Positions 22,538 to 28,012 of a stretch of DNA of 28,012 nucleotides are shown piece after piece. The position numbers were made by a program, and so were the translations under genes. The notes under the pieces are model-generated. The model was not told the origin of the DNA, did no database searches, and saw nothing but the letters and a program-made list of their open reading frames with translations. This stretch comes from JAJPXI01 sp051867655 (lineage in GTDB: Bacteria > Bacillota > Clostridia > Oscillospirales > Oscillospiraceae), in the NCBI GenBank assembly GCA_051867655.1, contig JBJDYV010000100.1, forward strand, positions 1 through 28,012, given 5' to 3'. Numbering within the stretch: position 1 is the first letter of the stretch; each line of letters opens with the position of its first letter.

Positions 22538-22813
22538 TTACTTCGCGACAGCGTCCTTCAGAGCCTTGCCGGCCTTGAAGACAGGAACCTTGGAGGCGGG
22601 GATGCTGATCTCCTCCTTGGTCTTGGGGTTGCGGCCAATGCGCTCAGCGCGGGCCTTGACCTCAAACGCACCAAAGCCAACGAGCTGGATCTTCTCACCC
22701 TCAGCCAGAGCATCGGTGATGACGCTGATAACAGCGGCGACGGCAGCTTCGGTGTCCTTCTTGGACAGGCCCGCCTTCTCCGCGGCGGCATTGATCAGTT
22801 CAGCTTTGTTCAT
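22538..22813 (-). CDS. hup: DNA-binding protein HU
   Basis: This 91-residue histone-like protein bends and compacts DNA as a dimer. It has the full HU layout: MNKAELINAAAEKAGLSKKD helices at the N-terminus, the GFGAFEVKARAER beta-ribbon base (about 46-58), GRNPKTKEEISIPAS (about 60-74, the DNA-intercalating arm with its Pro) and FKAGKALKDAV at the end. Length is standard. AGGAGG precedes the ATG. The 154-base gap upstream holds several dyads and probably its own promoter, in keeping with the high expression usual for HU. It lies between mazG and rqcP, on the same strand. Confidence 0.97.
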   Translation of the reverse strand: MNKAELINAAAEKAGLSKKDTEAAVAAVISVITDALAEGEKIQLVGFGAFEVKARAERIGRNPKTKEEISIPASKVPVFKAGKALKDAVAK

Positions 22814-22967
22814 GTTATACTTCCTCCTAATTTTATTGCGGCGACAGCCGTGATTAACTTTATTACTTAAAGCGTTTCCGCTTTTAAGTCGTCTAATACT
22901 GATTTCAAATGAAATACTTTCATTTAAAATCCCGCGCGCTCCGCGCTATAAAAAGCTTAAAAGCTTT
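22814..22967 (-). promoter_or_regulatory. Structured leader/promoter region of the HU gene
   Basis: This A+T-rich gap contains several dyads: AAATGAAA-TAC-TTTCATTT (22907-22925, perfect) and ACTTAAAGCG-N4-CGCTTTTAAGT (22865-22889, one bulge), besides the one at the mazG stop. I see no convincing -35/-10 pair; TATTAG on the minus strand near 22892-22897 is a weak candidate. No known riboswitch or protein leader was recognised. Confidence 0.45.
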
Positions 22968-22969
22968 TT
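22950..22969 (-). terminator. Possible weak terminator at the mazG stop codon
   Basis: AAAAAGCTT-TT-AAGCTTTTT forms a self-complementary A+T-rich element overlapping the mazG stop codon. On the minus strand it ends in TTTTT. The stem is short in G+C, so efficiency is doubtful. Confidence 0.4.
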
Positions 22970-23768
22970 AACAAGTTTTTGTATTATGCTTCGCTTCTTC
23001 CCAAAGCTTGTCCAGTTCTTCCAGCGTCATACTCTCCATGGCGCGGCCCTGCTGATTTGCAAGCTCCTCCACCTGGGCAAAGCGGCGGATAAATTTGTCG
23101 GTGGCGGCGGTCAGCGCGCTTTCGCAGTCCACCTTGACGAACCGGGACAGGTTCACAGCGGCGAAGAGCAGGTCCCCCAGCTCCTCCTCGATGTTGCTCT
23201 GCTCGGCCACGGCGGTCTTCAGCTCGTCCAGCTCCTCCGACAGCTTGTCCAGGGGACCGGACACCTCGTCCCAGTCGAAACCGGCCTTGCGGGCCTTGGC
23301 CTGGACCTTCTCGGCCCGCCACAGGGCGGGCAGACTGCGGGCCACGGAATTGAGCGCGTCGGTATGGGAGGCCTGTCCCTTTTCCTTGCGTTTGAGCTTG
23401 TCCCAGTTCTCCAGGACCTGGCCGCTGCCAGAGACCTCCACCTCACCGAACACATGGGGGTGGCGGTAGATAAGCTTCTTGCACACGCCGTCGGCGACGT
23501 CGTCCAGATCAAAACGGCCGGTTTCCCGCTCCATTTGGGTATGAAAAACGACCTGGAGCAGTACATCACCCAACTCTTCCTTCAGATGGTCGGAGTCCCT
23601 CTCATCGATGGCCTCGGCCACCTCGTAGGCTTCCTCCAGAAAGTCGCGGCGACTGCTCTCATGGGTCTGCTCGGCGTCCCAGGGGCACCCCCCCGGCGCG
23701 CGGAGTAAAGCCACGATCTCCTCCAGGTCTTTCACACCGTAAAAATCCTTCTTCTCAAAATCTATCAT
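22968..23768 (-). CDS. mazG: Nucleoside triphosphate pyrophosphohydrolase MazG
   Basis: This enzyme hydrolyses (d)NTPs to the monophosphate and pyrophosphate, clearing damaged or surplus nucleotides. The 266 residues contain two all-alpha MazG domains. In the first, CPWD (28-31), Glu45-Glu46 and the EELGD motif (64-68) form the magnesium site; the second has EELGDLLFA near residue 195. The spacing and length match the full two-domain MazG rather than short viral forms. A modest AGAAGG site precedes the ATG. It sits 38 bases after the SpoVB-like gene, as in the yabM-yabN cluster of Bacillus, although the N-terminal methylase domain found in Bacillus YabN is absent here. Confidence 0.95.
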   Translation of the reverse strand: MIDFEKKDFYGVKDLEEIVALLRAPGGCPWDAEQTHESSRRDFLEEAYEVAEAIDERDSDHLKEELGDVLLQVVFHTQMERETGRFDLDDVADGVCKKLIYRHPHVFGEVEVSGSGQVLENWDKLKRKEKGQASHTDALNSVARSLPALWRAEKVQAKARKAGFDWDEVSGPLDKLSEELDELKTAVAEQSNIEEELGDLLFAAVNLSRFVKVDCESALTAATDKFIRRFAQVEELANQQGRAMESMTLEELDKLWEEAKHNTKTC

Positions 23769-23806
23769 ATTTCTCTACCTTCTGCAAGCGGTTTTGCATA
23801 TTTTCA

Positions 23807-25489
23807 TCATTTAATATGGAGAAATTTCGCAATTTTATCACCTTTCGGCATAAGAGCCAGGTCCTCCGCGGAAATAACGCGCAGCGCGAGTACCAAAACA
23901 ACGTACACCACCACGGCGACCAAAATCGCGCCAATGGTAGCCAGACGGTTGCCCAGTCCCAGGAAATTGACCAGCAGTCCGTGGCTGGCCCAGGCGGCGG
24001 CTCCCATCAGGGCAGCGGCGATCAGAGGCTTGACAAAAACCTTGGTATAGCGGGGCGGCAGGGGGATCACGCGCTTGATGATGATCAGGTCCAAAACTGC
24101 GACGGCGGCAAAGCAGCAGAGGGTTCCCACGGGAGCGCCCTTGATGTTGATGTCATAGTTGCCCACCAGGATGTAATTGACCACGATTTTTATGATACCA
24201 CCAATAATCACGGTGATCACGGGCAGATTGACCAGGCCATGGGCCTGGAGGATGGAGTTGCAGATCAGCATGATGCAGACGAAAATGGTGGCGATTCCCA
24301 ACGTGGCCATGATGGGTGCGGCGATGTCCAGATTCATTTTGCCGGGGAAGAGCAGCTCCACAATGGGGCCGGCCAGAGCATAGAGACCGATTCCCATGGG
24401 GAAGGCCAGGATCACGCCGATGTGCAGGGCGGATTCCGAGGTGCGGCTGGCGGCCAGCTTGTCGCGCTTGGCCAGGCAGGCGGACACGGCGGGGATCACG
24501 CTGGCCGTGATGGCCACCATCAGCTGGGAGGGCAGGTTGTAGATGGCCATGCACTTGTCATAGATACCCTTCAGGCCCTGGGCCATGAACAGCTCGGCGG
24601 CCACGCCGCCCGGCTCGTTCACCTGGGCAAGGGCCTCCGCGCTGATGAGTTCGGGCAGGTTCTCGTACATCTTCCGCAGCAGGGAGAGCACAACCTTGGT
24701 ATCGATGATGGTGACGATGGAGATGGCGGCGGAGCCTAGCGTAATGGGAACCGCCAGCTTCAGCAGGCGGGTGAAGATATCACCGGCGGCGTCCGGCTTG
24801 TCATGGCTGGGCTGAGCGGATTCACGGCGGCGGGAGCGCACATAGCGGGTCACCATGTAAATCAGGGCGATGATGCTGCCCACGGAGACGCCGAAGATCG
24901 CGCCCGCAGCGGCCATGCGCTGCTTATAGGCGTCACCGCCGGTGAAGGTGCGCAGAACCAGGAACGCAAGGGCCAGACCGATGACCAGCTTGCAGGTGGC
25001 CTCGATGATCTGAGAGACCGCGGTGGGCACCATGTTGGAGTGGCCCTGGTAGTAGCCCCGGAAGGCCGACATGATACACACGCAGAGCACCGAGGGCGAC
25101 AGCGCCCGGATGCAGTAGACGGCGGAGTCATCCCCCATCAGGACCGCGAGAGGGGCGCCGAAGAAGCTCATGGCGATAAAGCTCAGCAGGCCCAGGACCG
25201 CGAATGTGGTCAGCGCCACACGGAAAACGCGCTGGATCTGATTGCGCCGTCCCAGGGTGTCCGCCTCGCTGATGGTCTTGGACAGGGCCACGGGAAGACC
25301 CGCCGTGGAGATGGTCAAAAACAGGTTGTACACATTGTAGGCGGTGTTGAAGTTGGTGTACGCCTCATTGCTCAGGATGTTGCCGAGGGGGATCTTATAC
25401 AGAGCGCCGATCAGCTTCACGATGATGGAGCCGATGGCCAGGATGGCCGCACCGCCATAAAAGGTATTCTTCTTTTCTGAACTGGACAA
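23807..25489 (-). CDS. SpoVB/MurJ-family polysaccharide flippase
   Basis: This 560-residue integral membrane protein of the MOP superfamily has about 14 hydrophobic helices. Early motifs such as SIIVKLIGALYKIPLGN (about 21-37) and the AFRGYYQGHSNMVPTAVSQIIEA stretch around residues 141-163 mark the SpoVB/YabM/YtgP branch, whose members flip lipid-linked cell-wall precursors; SpoVB itself acts in spore cortex formation. The start is a TTG at 25489, with AAAGG about ten bases upstream; no ATG occurs in the first helix. It is followed by mazG after 38 bases and preceded by the deaminase gene with a 37-base gap. Whether it is the vegetative or the sporulation paralogue cannot be told. Confidence 0.9.
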   Translation of the reverse strand: MSSSEKKNTFYGGAAILAIGSIIVKLIGALYKIPLGNILSNEAYTNFNTAYNVYNLFLTISTAGLPVALSKTISEADTLGRRNQIQRVFRVALTTFAVLGLLSFIAMSFFGAPLAVLMGDDSAVYCIRALSPSVLCVCIMSAFRGYYQGHSNMVPTAVSQIIEATCKLVIGLALAFLVLRTFTGGDAYKQRMAAAGAIFGVSVGSIIALIYMVTRYVRSRRRESAQPSHDKPDAAGDIFTRLLKLAVPITLGSAAISIVTIIDTKVVLSLLRKMYENLPELISAEALAQVNEPGGVAAELFMAQGLKGIYDKCMAIYNLPSQLMVAITASVIPAVSACLAKRDKLAASRTSESALHIGVILAFPMGIGLYALAGPIVELLFPGKMNLDIAAPIMATLGIATIFVCIMLICNSILQAHGLVNLPVITVIIGGIIKIVVNYILVGNYDINIKGAPVGTLCCFAAVAVLDLIIIKRVIPLPPRYTKVFVKPLIAAALMGAAAWASHGLLVNFLGLGNRLATIGAILVAVVVYVVLVLALRVISAEDLALMPKGDKIAKFLHIK

Positions 25490-25526
25490 GGGTCACACGC
25501 CTTTCTTCTAAACGGAACGGGCTTTT

Positions 25527-26831
25527 TTACTTTCCGAAGATCAGGGGAAGCGCGTATTCGGTGACTTCGTGCTTCACGCGCTCCAGGTCGATGGTCTTGT
25601 ACTCCCCATCTTTGTATATGACCTTGCCCCGGGCCATATTCATGGTCACGTCGCAGCCGTGGCTGGCATAGACCAGGTTTTCGATCACATCGTGGCAGGG
25701 AAAGTTGTTGGGCGTGTCGAAATTGACCAGGATCAGATCGGCGTCGTAGCCGGTCTCGATCTTTCCGGTTTTGCGCCCCAGGGCCTTGCCGCCGTTGACC
25801 GTGGCCATCTTCAGAGCCTCGTAGGGATCGACCGCCTGGGGATCGCAGTTTGCGCCGTTGTGCAGAATGGCAGCCAGCTTCACATCGGCGAACAGGTCAG
25901 CGCTGTTGTGGGAGCTCATTCCGTCCGTGCCCAGGGTCACATTGACCCCCGCCCCGCGCATGGCGGGGATGGGAGCGATGCCCGAGCCCAGCTTCAGGTT
26001 GGAGTACGGGTTGTGGGCGCAGGAGATTCCCTTTTCCTTCATGATGGCCCAGTCCTCCGGGGTGGTGTAGACGCAGTGAGCGGCGACGCCGCCGTTTTCC
26101 CACACGCCGTACTGGTTCAACGTCTGGATGGGCGTTTTCCCGTTTCTCTTGATGCTGTCAGCGTGCTCGGACCGGGTCTCGGACACATGGACGTGCATCC
26201 GCAGACCGTGGGAGCGTGCATAATCGGCCATCCACTGCCACAGGGGGGCGTTGGAGGTGTACTCGGCGTGGATGGAGGCGTCCACCCGGATCTGTCCGTC
26301 TCCGGCGCCGTGCCACTCCTCGGTCAGGGCGCGCTGGGCCTTACAGTCGTTGCAGGTGTCCGGGCTGAAATCCTCCGCCGCGCCGAAATACACGCCGCCG
26401 CAGGACAGGTTGGCGCTGATGCCGGCCTCCATCACCCGCCGGGCGATGGTGCCCGTGTGGGCGTACATATCGGTGATGCAGGTCACGCCGCTGGCGATCA
26501 TCTCCGCCAGCCCCAGGTCGGTGCCCGCGGCCACGGCGCGGTCGTCCAGCCGGGCCTCGGCGGGGAAAATATAGTCGTTGAGCCAAGTCTGTAGGTCACA
26601 CCCGCCGCCGTAGCCCCGCAGCAGGGTCATGGGGATGTGGGTGTGGCAGTTCACAAAGCCGGGCATGAGCACCTGGCCCTTGCCGTGGATGACCTCCCGG
26701 AAGGTGCCGGCGGGGCGCTTGTCGCCCACATAGGTGATCTTGCCGTCCTCCACCGCCACATAGGCGTTGCTCAGCACGGTTTTTTCCTCGTCCATCAGGA
26801 CGGCGGTGACCTCTTGAATGAGCGTCTTCAT
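25527..26831 (-). CDS. mtaD: Amidohydrolase, 5'-methylthioadenosine/S-adenosylhomocysteine deaminase type
   Basis: The 434-residue protein is a metal-dependent amidohydrolase of the TRZ/ATZ group. Metal-site motifs are present: NCHTHIPM (His63, His65), HVHVSE (near 212), the AAHC histidine (near 248) and LGTDGMSSHN (near 297). This set fits MTA/SAH deaminases, which turn 5'-methylthioadenosine or S-adenosylhomocysteine into inosyl derivatives; other adenosine-like substrates are possible. ATG 26831 has GAGG eight bases upstream, whereas an upstream GTG at 26840 lies directly against that site. It follows the purine nucleoside phosphorylase gene by ten bases, so its product may be passed on for phosphorolysis. 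Confidence 0.85.
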   Translation of the reverse strand: MKTLIQEVTAVLMDEEKTVLSNAYVAVEDGKITYVGDKRPAGTFREVIHGKGQVLMPGFVNCHTHIPMTLLRGYGGGCDLQTWLNDYIFPAEARLDDRAVAAGTDLGLAEMIASGVTCITDMYAHTGTIARRVMEAGISANLSCGGVYFGAAEDFSPDTCNDCKAQRALTEEWHGAGDGQIRVDASIHAEYTSNAPLWQWMADYARSHGLRMHVHVSETRSEHADSIKRNGKTPIQTLNQYGVWENGGVAAHCVYTTPEDWAIMKEKGISCAHNPYSNLKLGSGIAPIPAMRGAGVNVTLGTDGMSSHNSADLFADVKLAAILHNGANCDPQAVDPYEALKMATVNGGKALGRKTGKIETGYDADLILVNFDTPNNFPCHDVIENLVYASHGCDVTMNMARGKVIYKDGEYKTIDLERVKHEVTEYALPLIFGK

Positions 26832-26841
26832 CGCAGACACC

Positions 26842-27666
26842 TCACAGCCGCTCCAGGCAGGTCAGAACCAGCTTGGAGAATTTTTCTTTGGCGGCGGCGG
26901 CCGCATCCAGCACCTCCTGCTCGCTGAGAGGCTGATCCAGAATCCCGGCGGCCATGTTGCTCAGCAGGGTGAAGCCCAGCACCTGCATGCCGCAGTGGGC
27001 GGCGGTGATGACCTCCGGCACGGTGGACATGCCCACGGCGTCCGCCCCGGCGATGCGGGCGAAGCGAACCTCGGCGGGGGTCTCGTACTGGGGGCCGGGG
27101 AAGTACATATATACGCCCTCCCGCAGGGAGATCCCCAGGTCGGCTGCCGTGTCCCGGGCCAGCTCCTGCAGGGCCGGGGTATACAGGTGGGAGGCGTCGG
27201 GAAAGCGGGGGCCGAACTCGGGGATATTTTCCCCGCGCAGGGGGGATTCCATAAAAATTTTGATCTGGTCGGTGATGAGCATCAGCTCACCGGCGTTCCA
27301 TGCGGTGTTGACGCAGCCGGCGGCGTTGGTGACGATCAGCGTGGTGCAGCCCAGCAGCCGCAGCACCCGCACGGCGTAGGAGACCTCCTCGTAGGAGTAG
27401 CCCTCATAGTGGTGCATCCGGCCCTGCATGACGGCCACGTTCTTGCCGTTCAGCTGTCCGAAAACCAACTGGCCCTTGTGGCCGGGGGCGGTGGAGACCT
27501 TAAAGTGCGGGATCTCGCCATAGGGCACGGCGACGGCGTGTTCCACCAGGTCGCCCAGATAGCCCAGGCCGGAGCCCAGGACCATGGCAACATCGGGCCG
27601 AAAATCGCCGATCTTGCCGCGAATAGCGGCGGCGCTCTCCTGGTATTGGGCAAAGGTGTAGTTCAT
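26842..27666 (-). CDS. punA: Purine nucleoside phosphorylase (trimeric, 6-oxopurine type)
   Basis: This enzyme splits purine nucleosides with phosphate to free base and (deoxy)ribose-1-phosphate. The 274-residue chain has the signatures of the trimeric PNP family: LGSGLG (30-35), QGRMHHYEGYS (near 80), VTNAAGC (near 112), FPGPQYETPAEVR (near 190) and ADAVGMSTVPEV (near 210). The asparagine in LLSNMAAG matches the residue associated with inosine/guanosine preference. The start at 27666 has AGGAGGG in place; the longer frame runs through the promoter and upstream terminator. It has its own promoter and shares the operon with the deaminase, whose ribosome binding site overlaps this gene's stop codon. 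Confidence 0.95.
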   Translation of the reverse strand: MNYTFAQYQESAAAIRGKIGDFRPDVAMVLGSGLGYLGDLVEHAVAVPYGEIPHFKVSTAPGHKGQLVFGQLNGKNVAVMQGRMHHYEGYSYEEVSYAVRVLRLLGCTTLIVTNAAGCVNTAWNAGELMLITDQIKIFMESPLRGENIPEFGPRFPDASHLYTPALQELARDTAADLGISLREGVYMYFPGPQYETPAEVRFARIAGADAVGMSTVPEVITAAHCGMQVLGFTLLSNMAAGILDQPLSEQEVLDAAAAAKEKFSKLVLTCLERL

Positions 27667-27707
27667 AGCAGACCCTCCTGTTGTCATTGTTGGAAAGAAG
27701 CAGAGAT

Positions 27708-27736
27708 ATTTTACAACATATATCAGGAAAAAGCAA
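27708..27736 (-). promoter_or_regulatory. Promoter of the PNP-deaminase operon
   Basis: On the minus strand TTGCTT (27731-27736) and TAAAAT (27708-27713) are 17 bases apart, about 40 bases upstream of the start codon. The flippase and mazG genes may be read from it too. Confidence 0.65.
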
Positions 27737-27744
27737 ATAAAACA

Positions 27745-27774
27745 GGCGCCCGCTCTCATTTGAGAGCGGGCGCC
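27745..27774 (-). terminator. Terminator downstream of the hydrogenase gene
   Basis: A perfect 14-bp G+C-rich stem (27745-27758 and 27761-27774) with a TT loop. On the minus strand it is followed by TGTTTTATTTG, then the PNP promoter. It terminates the hydrogenase transcript after it has passed through the tandem repeat. Confidence 0.88.
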
Positions 27775-27778
27775 CAAA

Positions 27779-27853
27779 TTCAAAATTCAAAAATTCAAAA
27801 TTCAAAAATTCAAAATTCAAAAATTCAAAATTCAAAAATTCAAAATTCAAAAA
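27779..27853. repeat. 15-bp tandem repeat, five copies
   Basis: Five back-to-back copies of TTCAAAATTCAAAAA fill the gap between the hydrogenase stop codon and its terminator. Copies look identical; the last is followed by one more A. Within the unit, the heptamer TTCAAAA is nearly duplicated (7+8 bases). On the minus strand the repeat would be transcribed as U/A-rich 3' untranslated RNA. There are no spacers, so this is not CRISPR. Confidence 0.95.
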
Positions 27854-27855
27854 AG

Positions 27856-28012
27856 TCAGTCGTCCGTGCGGTACTTCTTCTGGGGGACATAGGTGCAGTG
27901 GAGCACCTCATGGGCCTTGTGGCCGCCGGGCTCGCCCAGGAACTCCTCGTAGACCGTCTTGACCACGGGGTTCTCGTGGCTCTTGCGGTACTTCTGGCCC
28001 GCGTCCTGGTCG
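27856..28012 (-). CDS. [FeFe] hydrogenase, C-terminal fragment
   Basis: Only the last 51 residues are in the window; the gene begins beyond the right edge. The tail has YRKSHENPVVKTVYEEFLGEP in pattern (residues 8-28 of the fragment, with the YRKSHENP and YEEFLGEPGG blocks) and ends HKAHEVLHCTYV, which is typical of the C-terminal small-subunit-like region of [FeFe] hydrogenases, including NADH-linked electron-bifurcating forms. The H-cluster cysteines lie outside. A hydrogenase points to strictly anaerobic, fermentative metabolism. The stop codon is directly followed by the 15-bp tandem repeat and then the terminator. Confidence 0.85.
   Translation of the reverse strand, partial: DQDAGQKYRKSHENPVVKTVYEEFLGEPGGHKAHEVLHCTYVPQKKYRTDD

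Noticed and set aside
27500..27850. Minus-strand open frame beginning with NFEFL repeats
   Set aside because: The repeats are a translation of the 15-bp tandem DNA repeat; the frame has no ribosome binding site and runs through a terminator hairpin and the PNP promoter into PNP out of frame.
27779..27853. CRISPR array
   Set aside because: Copies are contiguous with no spacers and no cas genes are nearby.

Overview
The window reads as a chromosomal segment of a Gram-positive anaerobe of the Clostridia, most likely the gut Oscillospiraceae (Flavonifractor/Lawsonibacter/Oscillibacter-like). Grounds: moderately high G+C with strong GGAGG-type ribosome binding sites, many perfect-stem terminators, a spoVB-like/mazG/HU/rqcP block of the Firmicute type, a C-terminal fragment of an [FeFe] hydrogenase, and YmdB and YhaO/YhaN homologues. 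The genus is inferred from style and content; no marker gene settles it. I see no tRNA, rRNA, CRISPR array, insertion sequence or phage gene.

Layout. 1-272: 3' end of prfB (release factor 2), closed by a 22-bp hairpin. 351-13276: a catabolic/transport island with two units. Unit A (minus strand) is a SnoaL-like protein followed by a TRAP transporter in the order dctP-dctM-dctQ; a divergent LysR regulator (4295-5194) shares its promoter region. Unit B (minus strand) is an SLC13-like anion permease, a PhlG/phloretin-hydrolase-like zinc C-C hydrolase, an Old Yellow Enzyme/2,4-dienoyl-CoA-reductase-type flavoprotein, an MmgE/PrpD protein and a YeiH-type exporter; a second LysR gene (12338-13276) lies upstream. 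13394-13985: a divergent pair, a 77-residue protein of unknown function and a small XRE regulator, whose promoters are bracketed by two matching dyads. 14159-18056: three calcineurin-fold phosphoesterases in a row (secreted 5'-nucleotidase with LysM, YmdB, SbcD-like YhaO), the last translationally overlapped with a YhaN-like membrane-spanning ATPase. 20354-22191: signal peptidase I and two flavodoxin-fold reductases. 22233-27666 (minus strand): rqcP, HU, mazG, a SpoVB/MurJ-family flippase, an MTA/SAH-type deaminase and purine nucleoside phosphorylase. 27779-27853: a 15-bp tandem repeat. 27856-28012: the hydrogenase C-terminus.

How the genes work together. The island has two import systems suited to organic anions (TRAP and SLC13), a reductive flavoenzyme for activated C=C bonds, a hydrolase family that splits acyl-phloroglucinol-type C-C bonds, two folds often used for dehydration or isomerisation (SnoaL-like, MmgE/PrpD) and a putative exporter. 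This suggests uptake, reduction and hydrolytic cleavage of a carboxylated enone or (poly)ketone, perhaps a plant polyphenol fragment, but the substrate cannot be read from sequence. The rest is housekeeping: nucleotide and nucleoside salvage, NTP sanitation, ribosome quality control, DNA end processing, protein secretion.

The observations most worth following are the island as a possible undescribed anaerobic pathway; a LysR-type dyad centred about 64 bp upstream of the inferred unit A start; the paired GGTCR-N5-TGACC dyads at the XRE divergon; and the 15-bp repeat next to the hydrogenase gene. Promoter, operator and terminator calls are by-eye matches and are untested.
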